A DNA stretch of 64,000 bases. It comes from Aegilops tauschii subsp. strangulata. Lineage: Eukaryota > Streptophyta > Magnoliopsida > Poales > Poaceae. The stretch lies in the NCBI RefSeq assembly GCF_002575655.3, contig NC_053040.3, positions 158,535,148-158,599,147 on the forward strand. Direction: 5' to 3'. The first letter of the stretch is position 1. Each line of letters starts with the position of its first letter. The notes beneath the pieces were generated by a model. That model was not told the DNA's origin and searched no databases. It was given only the letters and a program-made list of their open reading frames with translations. The translations under genes were made by a program, and so were the position numbers. Shown here piece after piece: positions 35,863 through 47,909 of the stretch.

Positions 35863-37975
35863 CATAGTTTGTCAAAATGATCTCATTTTTTTCATAAGTG
35901 TGCATCTTAGAATGGCAAACGATGGCATAGTTCGATGACTTTCATTTTCTTTGCACAGAAAGATGATTTTCCATTTTTCGAGTGCATAAAAAGGTTTTTT
36001 TGTGAAGAAGCTACCAAATATTTGTTCCAAAATAGCACAACTCCATTTTTCAAAAATATTAGACCACATTTTATGTAAAATTGACCAAATAGTTACATGT
36101 CAAAAGCTATTGATCCACCTCTTATAAAAAAACAAATTTCACCCATTCAGTAGGAAGCGGGGCAAATTTGAACGACAATTATTTCATAGTTTGTTCAAAT
36201 GATCTCATATAGTGCACAAGGGTGCATATTGGAATGGCAAACAATGTTGCCTAAGGAAGTTTTCATTTTCTTTGGACGAAAAATTCATTTTCCATTTTTT
36301 GAGTCCCCAAACTGAGTTTTTTTTGTGAAGGACCTACCATATATTTGTTGTAAAATTGGACCAAATAAATTTTATAAAATACTAGGCCATATTTAATGCA
36401 CAATTGACCAAATGGTCGGGTGTAAAAAGTTTTGATCCACCTCTTGTGAAAAAGACAAATTTCCGCCGATTCAGTTGGAAGCGGGTCAAATTTGAACTAC
36501 AGGTGCCTCATAGTTTGCTCTTTATTTTTTTCCAAAAATCATTTCTAGGTACATAAGTATCTATTTAATTAGAGAAACACCAAAAGTTTTCCAAGATTCA
36601 ACCACTAGCTAGGAACGGTCGTTCCCGCCGTTTTGACCGCATTTTGAAACGGGCATAAAAATTTCAAAAAAATAAAAAAATTGGAAAACCTTCGCATTGT
36701 GTCATTACATGTGACCAAGTTACCAAGTAAAATAATAAACTTGTAATACGGCAATTCTTTTTAAAAAGTGTTCTCAGAAATGAGCTGTTATGTGTGAAGA
36801 TTCATGGCTTTGAAGCCAAATGATCAATCTTATGGCCACATTCATGGCATAGTTTGTTCAAACGATCTCACATTGTTCAAATGGGTGCATCTTGGAATGG
36901 CAACAATGTTGCCTAAGGGAGTTTTCATTTTCTTTGGACGAAAAATCAGTTTTCCATTTTCCGAGTGCCCAAAATGAGTTTTTTTGTGAAGGACCTACCA
37001 TATACATGTCGCAAAATTGGACCAAATTTTTTTTATTAAATACTAGTACATATTATATGCACAACTGACCAAATGGTTGGGTGTCAAAAGTTTTGATCCA
37101 ACTCTGGTGAAAAAGACAAATATCCGTCGATTCAGTAGGAAGCGGGTCAAAGTTGAACTGCAGCTGCCTCATAGTTTGCTCTTTATTTTTTCCAAAAATT
37201 ATTTCTAGGTACGGAAGTATCTATTTAATTAGAGAAACACCAAAAAATTGAAAATTCAACCACTAGCTAGCAACGGTAATTCCCGCCATTTTGACCACAT
37301 TTTGAAACGGGCATAAAAAATAAAACAAAAATCAAATTGGAAAACCTTCACATTGTGTCATTATATGTGACCAAGTTACCAGGAAAAATTATAAACTTGT
37401 AATACAATAATTATTTTAAAAAAGTGTTATCAGAAATGAGCTATCATTTGTGAAGATTCATGGCTTTCAAGCCAAATGATCAATCTTATGGCCGTATTCA
37501 TGGCATAGTTTGTTCAAATGACAAATTGTGCACAAGGGTGCATCTTGGAATGGCCAACAATGTTGGCTAAGGAAGTTTTCATTTTCTTTTGACAAAAAAA
37601 TCATTTTCCATTTTTCAAGTGCCCATAATGAGTTTTTTTGTGAAGGACCTACCATATATTTGTTTCAAAATTGGACCAAATCATTTTCCTAAAATATTAG
37701 GCCACATTTTATGCACAATTGACCAAATGGTTGGGTGTCAGAAGTTCTGATCCACCTCTCGTGAAAAAGACAAATTTCTACCGATTCAGTAGGAAGCAGT
37801 CAAATTTGAACTGCAGTTGCCTTATAGTTTGTTCTTTATTTTTTACAAAAATCATTTGTAGGTACATAAGTATCTATTTAATCAAAGAAACACCAAAAGT
37901 TTTCCAATATTCAACCCCTAGCTACGAACGGTCATGTCCGCCGTTTTGACCGCACTTGGAAATAGGCATAAGAAA
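35863..37975. repeat. Satellite-like array, period about 655-663 bp
   Basis: The phrase CATAGTTTGTTCAAA (or close) recurs at 35863, 36185, 36848 and 37504. Full units are 663 and 656 bp. The first unit is only ~320 bp and lacks the second half (GCTCTTTATTTTTTCC through TTTTGACCGCATTTTGAAA). Units share a GTGCATCTTGGAATGGCAA block and a GAAGGACCTACCATATA block and differ by many point changes, so the array is old. No coding capacity. It could be a true satellite or internal repeats of a large DNA transposon. Confidence 0.8.
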
Positions 37976-37984
37976 TAAAAAATA

Positions 37985-38500
37985 AAGAGATTCAGCCCCC
38001 AACTTTTTTCACACACATTGTATATTTTTTGTATACATTATTCATATACATGAGATACATTTTTATACACATTAAATATTTTCAAGTGCTTGGAGCATTT
38101 TTTAATACATGGTCAACATTTTTCTATACCAATTTTTAATATTTTCCAAATTCTTGACTAACATTTTTAAAATACATCATTAATAGTTTTTTAATACATG
38201 GTCAACATTTTTTCAATACACATTTTAATTTTCTTAAATGCTTGATTTACATTTTCAAATACATGATTAATATTCTTGGAATGCATGGTCCACATTTTTT
38301 TCTATATAAATGTGATCATTTTAAAATTCCTGATTAACATTTTTCAAATAATTTTATAAAATATATATTGAATACTTGATTAACATTTTTTAAATACACG
38401 ATCAACTTTTTTTACACACATTGTATATTTTCGTATAGAACTATAGATGATAAACATTTTCTTTATACAAATGTAAATATTTTCAAATGCTTGCTCAACA
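37985..38500. repeat. Degenerate AT-rich repeats
   Basis: Irregular ~50-60 bp units contain ATACATGGTCAACATTTTT or variants (near 38110, 38195, 38285 and others). This is noncoding and highly diverged. Confidence 0.6.
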
Positions 38501-38618
38501 AACTTTTTATGTATTTTTTGTAATATAATTATTTATAATATTTGGAAGTATAAACAAAAGTTTTTTTTGGCAAAGGTATAAACGAAAGTAGAAAAAAGAA
38601 AGAAAATATGTACACAAA

Positions 38619-38722
38619 AGAGGTGGCGTCGTCCCACCGAAGCCCAAGGCCCACTCGTCGAACAAAAGTGATAAAAGAAAAAAAAGAGGTGGCCTCGTCC
38701 CACCGAGGCCCAAGTCCACTGG
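38619..38722. repeat. Short tandem duplication
   Basis: AGAGGTGGC(G/C)TCGTCCCACC plus following sequence occurs at 38619 and 38684, separated by an A-rich stretch. Confidence 0.7.
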
Positions 38723-39038
38723 GCGCACTCTTTAAATAATGTTTTGGGCAGTGTTGTGTCAAGTAGGAGCTGTTGGCGTAGTGGTTGGGCGTGGTTGGGT
38801 TGAAGTAGAGGTCGGGTGTTCGGCACCTATGGTGCCCCTTTTTGCTGCTTCTTTCCCAATTTGAGTCCAGTGGGTTTATTTTGAGAAAAAATTGAGTCCA
38901 GCAGATGTGGGAGACCGTATAATATAATTAATTAAGGAAAAGAGAGAAGGGAGGCCTCGCACGAATTCGTGCCCAAGCCCAGGAAACGAATATATCCTAT
39001 TAGAAAAGTAAGTGTGGAAAACTATTACTAGGTCCAAT

Positions 39039-39106
39039 GTGGTGTGGTGGTAAGGCACTTAACTATACTAGCCCATGGCGTGGGTTCGAATCCTACCCAT
39101 CACACC
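39039..39106 (+). other. tRNA-like sequence with a perfect B box
   Basis: GGTTCGAATCC at 39083-39093 is a perfect Pol III B box inside a pairable T arm (GTGGG / CCTAC). The 5' GTGGTG can pair with the 3' CATCAC. The D-arm and anticodon region are too short for a real tRNA (about 65 nt in total). It is more likely a SINE head or tRNA relic. A weaker A-box-like GGCGTAGTGG lies at 38776. Confidence 0.35.
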
Positions 39107-39193
39107 ATTTTTTTTTATTTCTGCTTGGGACCCAAGTGTCAGCTTGGTGGGGTCAATATGTCATGCAGGTGGTGGGTCCCACTAGTCAGTTTG

Positions 39194-39608
39194 TGTCGGC
39201 GTCCTAGGAACGGGGGTCCCCAGTCTTGCCTGCCTATGGCCCACGGCGTGGCTCCACTAGCGGCCCTGTACAGCCCATCTTTATTAGCAAACACTCAAGA
39301 CCCTCACGAGGGGCCAAGCCTCACGAGGCAGATGACGCAAGACCTCCTTGGGGGCGGCCTCACTAGGCTGGCTCGCGAGGAGCGGAGAGATCAAGGCAAG
39401 GGGCACCTCGCGAGGTTCCTGTGACGCAAGCCATGACGACCAAGGCCAGGCGGGCGCTAGAGCACGCAGCGTACTCGTTTCCTCTTTGGTGCTAAAGAAG
39501 CAAGCGCAGGCGAGGAGTCCCGAGGCATCAGGCAAAGGTTTTCATATCGGTGCAATGAGACCAAGACTGGCAGGACGGCAGGACGGAGGTCACCATGGAG
39601 CCCAGGAC
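39194..39608 (+). repeat. T2 5' LTR, truncated
   Basis: The first ~415 bp match the start of the 3' LTR (60528 onward) up to CCATGGAGCCCAGGAC. The next bases switch directly to protease coding sequence. The rest of the LTR, the PBS and gag are gone. Confidence 0.85.
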
Positions 39609-39977
39609 CGCCCCAGCAAGCCCTTCTCCGGGGTCGGCGGCGGCTCCACCAACCGCTTGGGGCAGATCCGCCTTCCTATGACCTTAGGCACTCACGACAA
39701 CTACTGCACCGAGATGATCGACTTCGACATCGCCCGCATTGGCCTGCCCTACAACGCCATCCTTGGATTCCTGGCTCTGGCTCAGTTTATGGCGGCAACC
39801 CATCCAGCTTACAACCTCATGAAGATGCCCGGGAGCAAGGGCGTCCTCACCATAGTTGGAGACACCAAGGAGGCTCTGGCGGCGCTCAAATCTTCCCTCA
39901 AAACTGCCGCGACAGCGCGACCGGCCACCGAGGCAACCCCTGGGGCTAAGGAGGCCGCGCCAGCAAAAAAGAAGTAG
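39609..39977 (+). pseudogene. T2 protease C-terminal part
   Basis: The frame enters at the deletion junction. It contains GLPYNAILGFLALAQFMAA, the C-terminal protease motif also seen in T1, then a Lys/Ala/Thr-rich linker ending in KKK and a stop at 39977. The catalytic DGGA motif lies upstream of the break and is missing. It is therefore only a remnant, and continues in the same frame into RT. Confidence 0.7.
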
Positions 39978-41455
39978 TTGTTCACTCAAGATCGGGCCGA
40001 AACCAAACAGGTGCCAGTCGAGGAAGATGGGTCCTCAGGAGCCACCTTCACCATAGGTGCCAACATCGACCCAGATCAAGAGGAGGCATTGGTGAAGTTC
40101 TTGCGCGCAAACAAGGAAGTATTCGCCTGGGAACCCAAACAGCTGGTAGGAGTCCCAAGAGGGGTGATCGAGCATCACTTGAGGGTGTGCCCCAATGTGC
40201 GCCCTGTGAAGCACAAGGCGCGGCGACAGTCCACGGAGAAGCAGTCCTTCATCGTTCAGGAAACCCGCAAGCTAGAGGCAGCAGGTATCATTCGCGAGGT
40301 TCGGTACCCCGAGTGGCTGGCGAACCCCGTCGTCGTGCCAAAGAAAGGCGGGAAGGAGCGCATGTGTGTCGACTTCACCAATCTCAACAAGGCCTGTCCC
40401 CAAGACCGGTTGCCGCTTCCGCGCATCGACCAGATCGTCGACTCCACCGCCGAGTGCAACTTGTTGTGTTTCCTGAACGCGTTCTCGGGCTACCACCAGA
40501 TCAAGATGGCAGTGGACGATGTGGAAAAGACGGCCTTTCTAAATCCGTGTGGGGTATACTGCTACACCTGCATGCCGTTCGGGCTGTGCAACGCAAGTGC
40601 GACATTCCAACGGCTGATGCACATCGCCCTGGGTCAGCAGCGCGGGAGGAACGCTGAACCCTACGTCGACGACATAGTGGTAAAATCTCGGGAAGCAAGA
40701 ACTTTGATTCAAGACCTGGAGGAGACCTTCGCAAGCCTGCGCCAGGTAGACCTACGGCTCAACCCAGAGAAGTGTGTGTTCGGTGTCCCCTCTGGCAAGC
40801 TGCTAGGCTTCCTCGTGTTCCACAGGGGGATCGAGGCTAACCCGGAGAAGGTCAAGGCGATAGAAGACATGAGCCCACCACAAACTCTCAAGGAAATGCA
40901 GAAGCATGTGGCTGCGTGACCTTGCTGGGGCGCTTCATCTCCAAGCTGGGAGAGCGCGCCCTGCCATTCTTCAAGCTGATGAAGAAGAAGGGCCCGTTCG
41001 AGTTGACCCCGGAGGCTGACCAAGCATTTCAAGACCTGAAAAGATACCTGACCAGCCCTCCGGTGATGGTGGCGCCTCGCCCTCTCGAGCCCCTGGTGCT
41101 TTACCTTGCCGCCACTCCCTACTCCGCTAGCGCAACTTTAGTGGCGGTTCGGGAAGAGCGCCATGACAAGGGTCTGCTGCGCCGTGCCGCACCCCCAGCT
41201 GGGGAGAGGCAGGACCCGGAGGGCACCGCAAGGGCTGCTGCAACACCAACGAGTGACCAGGCCCAGCAAGGCGGCGGTCGCGGGCTAGCGGAGGCCCAAG
41301 TGGGCGACCAGGCTCTTGGAGTCCCATCACCACAGGAGACGCCCCAACCTCCAGCAGACGCAGGCTCCATCGACGCTCCCGCCCTCGTTGAGCACCCAGT
41401 GTACTTCGTCAGCACTGTACTACGGGATGCAAGGGCACGATACCCCATGCCTTAG
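39978..41455 (+). pseudogene. T2 reverse transcriptase
   Basis: It is the same frame as the protease linker. RT landmarks in order: GVIEHHLRVCPNVRPVKHKA, ERMCVDFTNLNKACPQDRLP, CMPFGLCNASATFQRLM, and the catalytic YVDDIVVKS box near 40660. A frameshift near 40910 (QKHVAA then stop at 40917-40919) moves into the frame from 40916, which continues with the connection/thumb region (LLGRFISKLGERALPFFKLM) and YLTSPPVMVAPRP to TAG 41453-41455. The palm residues look intact; the frameshift and stop disable it. Confidence 0.85.
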
Positions 41456-42320
41456 AAGCTCTTGCTCACGCTCTTGGTGGTCTCGCGTAAACTACGGTAC
41501 TACTTCCAAGGTCACCCAATCAAGGTCTCCTTGGCCTAGCCGCTGGAGAGTGTACTCAGGAGCCCTAACGCTGCGGGAAGAGTTGCCGAATGGAACTTCA
41601 AGCTGCAAGCATTCTAGTTGGAGTTCAGCACAACCACGGTCATCAAGGGAGCCGCGCTCGCCGACTTCATAGCAGAATGGACTGACGCCCCAGGGTTTGA
41701 AGCAGGCGAGGACCGATCCCTCTCGCTAGGAAGCGAAGCACCAGATGGCTGGGTCATGTATTTCGATGGCGCATTCACACGCCAAGGTGCGGGAGCTGGA
41801 GCAGTGCTCATCGCGCCCACTCAGGACAAGCTCTACTACGTCGTGCATCTCTGCTTCCAGCAAGGCGAGAAGGCCTCCAACAACATCGCGGAGTACGATG
41901 GCCTAATCGCTGGCCTTAAGGCTACGATGGCCCTGGGTTGAAGCGCCTCACCATCAGGGGCGACTTGCAGCTCCTCGTCAACTTTTCCAACAAGGTATAC
42001 GAGCCAAGAGACGAGCACATGGAGGCATACCTTGCAGAGGTACGCAAAATGGAAAAGCATTTCCTGGGTCTAGAGTTGCAGCACGTGCCCCGTGGCACAA
42101 ACAAGGAGGCCGATGACACCGCCAAAAGGGCGTCCAGGTGACAGCCTCATGAGCCTAGCGTCTTTGAGGAGCGGCTCTTCAAGCCTTCGGCAGCACCCCC
42201 GCTTTTAGGACCGGCGCCGCCTCGGGAGGAACTCCCCCAACCACCCGCTTCCGGAGCCCCGGCCTGTGGCCCAACCTCGGGAACGCGCCTACTCTTGGCG
42301 CTCGAGCCTTAGGAGGGGTG
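41456..42320 (+). pseudogene. T2 RNase H region
   Basis: Stops at 41537-41539 and 41615-41617 interrupt the lead-in (KLLLTLLVVSRKLRYYFQGH). The RNase H core is then readable: WVMYFDGAFTRQGAGAGAVL (first catalytic Asp in YFDGA) and SNNIAEYDGLIAGLKA (catalytic Glu). After a frame change near 41940 come RGDLQLLVNF and HVPRGTNKEADDTAKRAS. The tail to 42320 is a proline-rich linker to integrase with a further stop. Confidence 0.8.
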
Positions 42321-43509
42321 CTGGACCAAGGAGTTCAAGGAATACCTGACGCAAGGGACGCTGCCAGAGAAAGAGGAGGACGCGAAGCGCGTGGCCCGAC
42401 AGGCTACGGCGTACTGCATCCAGGACGGTGAGTAATACAGGAAGCGGCCAAATGACGTTTCCCTGCGATGCATCTCTAGGGAACAGGGGAACGAGTTGCT
42501 AGCTGACATACATGGCAGAGACAGCGGGCACCACGCGTCGTCGTGAACCCTCATCGGCAAGGTGTTTTGCAGCGGGTTCTGCTGGCCTACGGCACTCAAC
42601 GACGCAACCGAGCTGGTGAAGTCCTGCGAGGCCTGCCAGTTCCACGCCAAGCAGATCCATCAGCAGGCTCAGGGCCTCTAGACCATCCCACCCTCGTGGC
42701 CATTTGCAGTCTGGGGGCTGGATATCTTAGGCATGTTCCCTCGAGCGCCTGGGGGCTACCGCTACCTCTACGTCGCCATCGACAAGTTCACCAAATGGGC
42801 GGAGGTAGAAGCGGTCCACACCATCCTGGCTGGATCTGCAATCAAGTTCATCAAGGGTCTCGTGAGCCGGTTCGGGGTCCCCAATCGCATCATCACCGAC
42901 AACAGATCGTAGTTCACTAGCAATCTCTTCAAGACATATTTTGCTAACCGTGGAACGCAGATCTGCTATGCTTCGGTGGCACACCCCAGCAGCAATGGTC
43001 AAGCCGAATGCGCCAACGTGGAGGTCCTGAGAGGCCTCAAGACTAGGACCTTCAAGAGAAGCTCGAGGCCTGCAGAAGGGGCTGGCACGACGAGCTCCAG
43101 TCTGTGTTGTGGTCCATCCGCACCACCGCCACCAAGCCAATGGGCAAGACCCCGTTCTTCCTCGTCTACGGAGCAGAAGCGGTTCCCCCTCGCGAGGTCA
43201 AGCATCCCTCCGCGCGGGTCCTGGCATTTGATGAGACGCAGCAGGACGCCATGCGGGGGATGGACCTTGTGCTAGGGGAGGAACACCGGCGCGAAGCCAC
43301 GCTTCGAGCGGCAAGATACCAGTAGGCGCTGCGGCGATATCACTACCGCAGCATCCGCTCCAAGACACTCGAGGTCGGTGACCTCGTCCTAAGGCGGGTG
43401 CTCTCCAGGGAAGGGCTGCATAAGCTCTCGCCAGTGTGGGAGGGCCCGTTTAGGGTCGCCCACATCTCTAGGCCTGGCGCCGTGCGGCTGGAGACGCAGG
43501 ACGGGGTCC
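42321..43509 (+). pseudogene. T2 integrase, main part
   Basis: The N-terminal zinc-binding region survives in part (ADIHGRDSGHH and SCEACQFHAKQ). The catalytic core has the first Asp in WGLDILGMFP, the second in NRIITDN and the Glu in SSNGQAECAN. In-frame stops are TGA 42544-42546, TAG 42679-42681, TAG 42910-42912 and TAG 43323-43325. The C-terminal GDLVLRRVL and GPFRVAHISRPGAVRLETQD are readable to the insertion point, where the element at 43510 interrupts it. The last codons resume at 50858. Confidence 0.85.
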
Positions 43510-45098
43510 TGCTACCTCTTGAGCACTGCGTTGGTTTTCCCTTGAAGAGGAAAGGGTGATGCAGCAAAGTAGCGTCAGTATTTCCCTCAGTTTTTGAGAA
43601 ACCAAGGTATCAATCCAGTAGGAGGCTACGCGCGAGTCCCTCACACCTACACAAAACAAATAAATCCTCGCAACCAACGCGATAAGGGGTTGTCAATCCC
43701 TTCACGGTCACTTACGAGAGTGAGATCTGATAGATATGATAGGATAATATTTTTGGTATTGTTGTGATAAAGATGCAAAGTAAAATAAAAGCAAAGTAAA
43801 AAGCAAAGGAAATAACTAAGTGTTGGAAGATTAATATGATGAAGATAGACCCGGGGGCCATAGGTTTCACTAGTGGCTTCTCTCAAGAGCATAAGTATTT
43901 TACGGTGGGTGAACGAATTACTGTTGAGCAATTGACAGAATTGAGCATAGTTATGAGAATATCTAGGTATGATCATGTATATAGGCATCACGTCCGAGAC
44001 AAGTAGACCGACTCCTGCCTGCATCTACTACTATTACTCCACTCATCGACCGCTATCCAGCATGCATCTAGAGTATTAAGTTCATGAAAACAGAGTAACG
44101 CCTTAAGCAAGATGACAAGATGTAGAGGGATAAATTCATGCAATATGATAAAAAAAACCCATCTTGTTATCCTCGATCGCAACAATACAATACGTGCCTT
44201 GCTGCCCCTACTGTCACTAGGAAAGGACACCGCAAGATTGAACCCAAAGCTAAGAACTTCTCCCATTGCAAGAAAGATCAATCTAGTAGGCCAAACCAAA
44301 CTGATAATTCGAAGAGACTTGCAAAGATAACCAATCAAACATAAAAGAATTCAGAGAAGATTCAGATATTGTTCATAGATAATCTTAATCATAAACCCAC
44401 AATTCATCGGTCTCAACAAACACACCGCAAAGGAAGATTACATCGAATAGATCTCCACGAGAGAGGGGGAGAACATTGTATTGAGATCCAAAAAGAGAGA
44501 AGAAGCCATCTAGCTACTAACTATGGACCCGAAGGTCTGAAGTAAACTACTCACACTTCATCGGAGAGGCTATGGTGTTGATGTAGAAGCCCTCCGTGAT
44601 GGATGCCCCCTCCGGCGGAGCTCCGGAACAGGCCCCAAGATGGGATCTCGTGGGTACAGAAGGTTGCGGCGGTGGAATTAGGTTTTTGGCTCCGTATCTG
44701 ATCGTTTGGGGGTACTTAGGTATATATAGGAGGAAGGAGTACGTCGGTGGAGCAACAAGGGGCCCACGACGGTGGAGGGCGCACCCTGGGGGGGTAGGCG
44801 CGCCCCCCTACCTCGTGGCCTCCTCCTTTCTTTCTTGACGTAGGGTCCAAGTCTCCTGGATCATATTCTTCCTAAAAATCACGTTCCCGAAGGTTTCATT
44901 CTGTTTGGACTCCGTTTGATATTCCTTTTCTGCGAAACTCTGAAATAGGCAAAAAACAACAATTCTGGGTTGGACCACCGGTTAATACGTTAGTCCCCAA
45001 AAAATATAAAAGTGAATAATAAAGCCCAATAATGTCCAAAACAGTAGATAATATAGCATGGAGCAATCAAAAATTATAGATACGTTGGAGACGTATCA
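43510..45098 (-). repeat. M1 3' LTR
   Basis: On the plus strand it begins TGCTACCTCTTGAGCAC and ends GGAGACGTATCA. A minus-strand TATATATA lies at 44721-44728, with the GC-rich block (about 44755-44820) upstream of it. Confidence 0.85.
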
Positions 45099-47909
45099 AG
45101 CATCCCCAAGCTTAATTCCTGCTCGTCCTCGAGTAGGTAAATGATAAAAACAGAATTTTTGATGCGGAGTGCTACTTGGCATAATTTGAATGTAATTCTT
45201 CTTAATTGTGGTATGAATATTCAGATCCGAAAGATTCAAGACAAAATTTTAATATTGACATAAAAATAATAATACTTCAAGCATACTAACAAAGCAATCA
45301 TGTCTTCTCAAAATAACATGGCCAAAGAAAGTTATCCCTACAAAATCATATAGTCTGGCTATGCTCTATCTTCACCACACAAAGTATTTAAATCATGCAC
45401 AACCCCGATGACAATCCAAGCAATTGTTTCATACTTTTGACGTTCTCAAACTTTTTCAATCTTCACGCAATACATGAGCGTGAGCCATGGACATAGCACT
45501 ATATGTGGAATAGAATGGTGGTTGTGGAGAAGACAAAAAAGGGAGAAGATAGTCTTACATCAACTAGGCGTATCAACGGGCTATGGAGATGCCCATCAAT
45601 AGATATCAATGTGAGTGAGTAGGGATTGCCATGCAACGGATGCACTAGAGCTATATGTATATGAAAGCTCAACAAAGGAAACTAAGTGGCTGTGCATCCA
45701 ACTGACTTGCTCACGAAGACCTAGGGCATTTTGAGGAAGCCCATCATTGGAATATACAAGCCAAGTTCTATAATGAAAATATCCCACTAGTATATGAAAG
45801 TGACAAAATGAGAGACTCTCTATCATGAAGATCATGGTGCTACTTTGAAGCACAAGTGTGGTAAAAGGATAGTAACATTGTCCCTTCTCTCTTTTTCTCT
45901 CATTATTTTTATTTGGGCCTTTTCTCTTTATTTTTATGGCCTCTCTTTTTTTCGTCCGGAGTCTCATCCCGACTTGTGGGGGAATCATAGTATCCATCAT
46001 CCTTTCCTCACTTGGGACAATGCTCTAAAAATGAAGATCATCACACTTTTATTTTCTTACAACTCAAGAATTACAACTCGATAGTTAGAACAAAATATGA
46101 CTCTATATGAATGCCTCCGGCGGTGTACCGGGATATGCAATGAATCAAGAGTGACATGTATGAAAGAATTATGAACGGTGGCTTTGCCACAAATACGATG
46201 TCAACTACATGATCATGCAAAGCAATATGCCAATCATGGAGCGTGTCATAATAAACGGAACGGTGGAAAGTTGCATGGCAATATATCTCGGAATGGCTAT
46301 GGAAATGCCATGATAGGTAGGTATGGTGGCTGTTTTGAGGAAGGTTTATGGTGGGTGTATGATACCGGCAAAAAGTGCACGGTATTAGAGAGGCTAGCAA
46401 TGGTGGAAGGAAGAAGAGTGCGTATAATCCATGGACTCAACATTAGTCATAAAGAACTCATATACTTATTGCAAAAATCTACAAGTTATCAAAGCAAAGT
46501 ATTACGCGCATGCTCCTAGGGGGATAGATTGGTAGGAAAAGACCATCGCTCGTCCCGGACTGCCTCTCATAAGGAAGACAATCAATAAATAAATCATGCT
46601 CCGACTTCATCACATAATGGTTCACCATACGTGCATGCTACGAGAATCACAAACTTTAACACAAGTATCTCTCAAATTCACAACTACTCAACTAGAATGA
46701 ATCTAATATCACCATCTTCATATCTCAAAACAATTATCAAGCATCAAACTTTTCTTATTATTCAACACACTCATAAGAATTTTCACTAATCTTGAATACC
46801 AAGCATATTAGGATTATTTAAGAAAATTACCATGCTATTTAAGACTCTCAAAACAATCTAAGTGAAGCATGAGAGATCAATAGTTTCTATAAAACAAATC
46901 GACCACCGTGCTCTAAAAAATATAAGTGAAGCACTAGAGAAAAACTATAACTCAAAAGATATAAGCGAAGCACATAGAGTATTCTAACAAATTCCAAATC
47001 ATGTATGGCTCTCTCAAAAGGTGTGTACAGCAAGGATGATTGTGGTAAACTAAAAATCAAAGACTCAAATCATACAAGACGCTCCAAGCAAAACACATAT
47101 CATGTGGTGAATAAAAATATAGCTCCAAGTAAAGTTACCGATGGAAGTGGACGAAAGAGGGGATGCCTTCCGGGGCATCCCCAAGCTTTGGCTTTATGGT
47201 GTCCTTAGATTATCTTGGGGGTGCCATGGGCATCCCCAAGCTTAGGCTCTTGCCACTCCTTGTTCCATAATCCATCAAAATCTTTCACCCAAAACTTGAA
47301 AACTTCACAACACAAAACTCAACAGAAAATCTCGTGAGCTCCGTTAGCGAAAGAAAACAAAAGACCACTTCAAGGTACTGTAATGAACTCATTATTTATC
47401 TAAATTGGTTTTAAACCTACTTTATTCCAACTTCTCTATGGTTTATAAACTATTTTACTAGCCATAGATTCATCAAAATAAGCAAACAACACACGAAAAA
47501 CAGAATCTTTCAAAAACAGAACAGTCTGTAGTAATCTGTAACTAATGCAAACTTCTCGAACTCCAAAATATCAGCCAAAATAGTACGACCTAGAAAATTT
47601 ATTTATTGATCATCAGCAATTGGAATCACTATTTTATCACGTTCTGGTGATTTTTAACAATTGTTTTCGTGAACAGAAAGTTTCTGGAAATTATAGCAAG
47701 ATCAAATAACTATCATCCAAGAAGATCCTATAGGTTTAACTTGGCACAAACACTAATTAAAACATGAAAACACATCTAACCAGAGTCTAGAATAAATATT
47801 TATTCCTAAACAGAAGCAAAAAGCAAAAAACTAAAAATAAAATTGGGTTGCCTCCCAACAAGCGCTATCGTTTAACGCCCCTAGCTAGGCATAAAAGTAA
47901 GGATAGATC
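45099..47909 (-). other. M1 3' noncoding region with PPT-like motifs
   Basis: No gene is visible. The polypurine tract (GCATCCCCAAGCTT on the plus strand, 45100-45113) abuts the 3' LTR. Two more copies lie at 47175-47188 and 47230-47243. Homologous to 19575-22399 and 53536-56421. Confidence 0.65.

Noticed and set aside
39039..39106. A functional tRNA gene
   Set aside because: B box and acceptor pairing are good, but the length and anticodon arm do not fit a tRNA.
33613..39193. Left terminus of the second CACTA element
   Set aside because: No CACTACAAGAAA-type end was found; the satellite-like array cannot be assigned to it with confidence.
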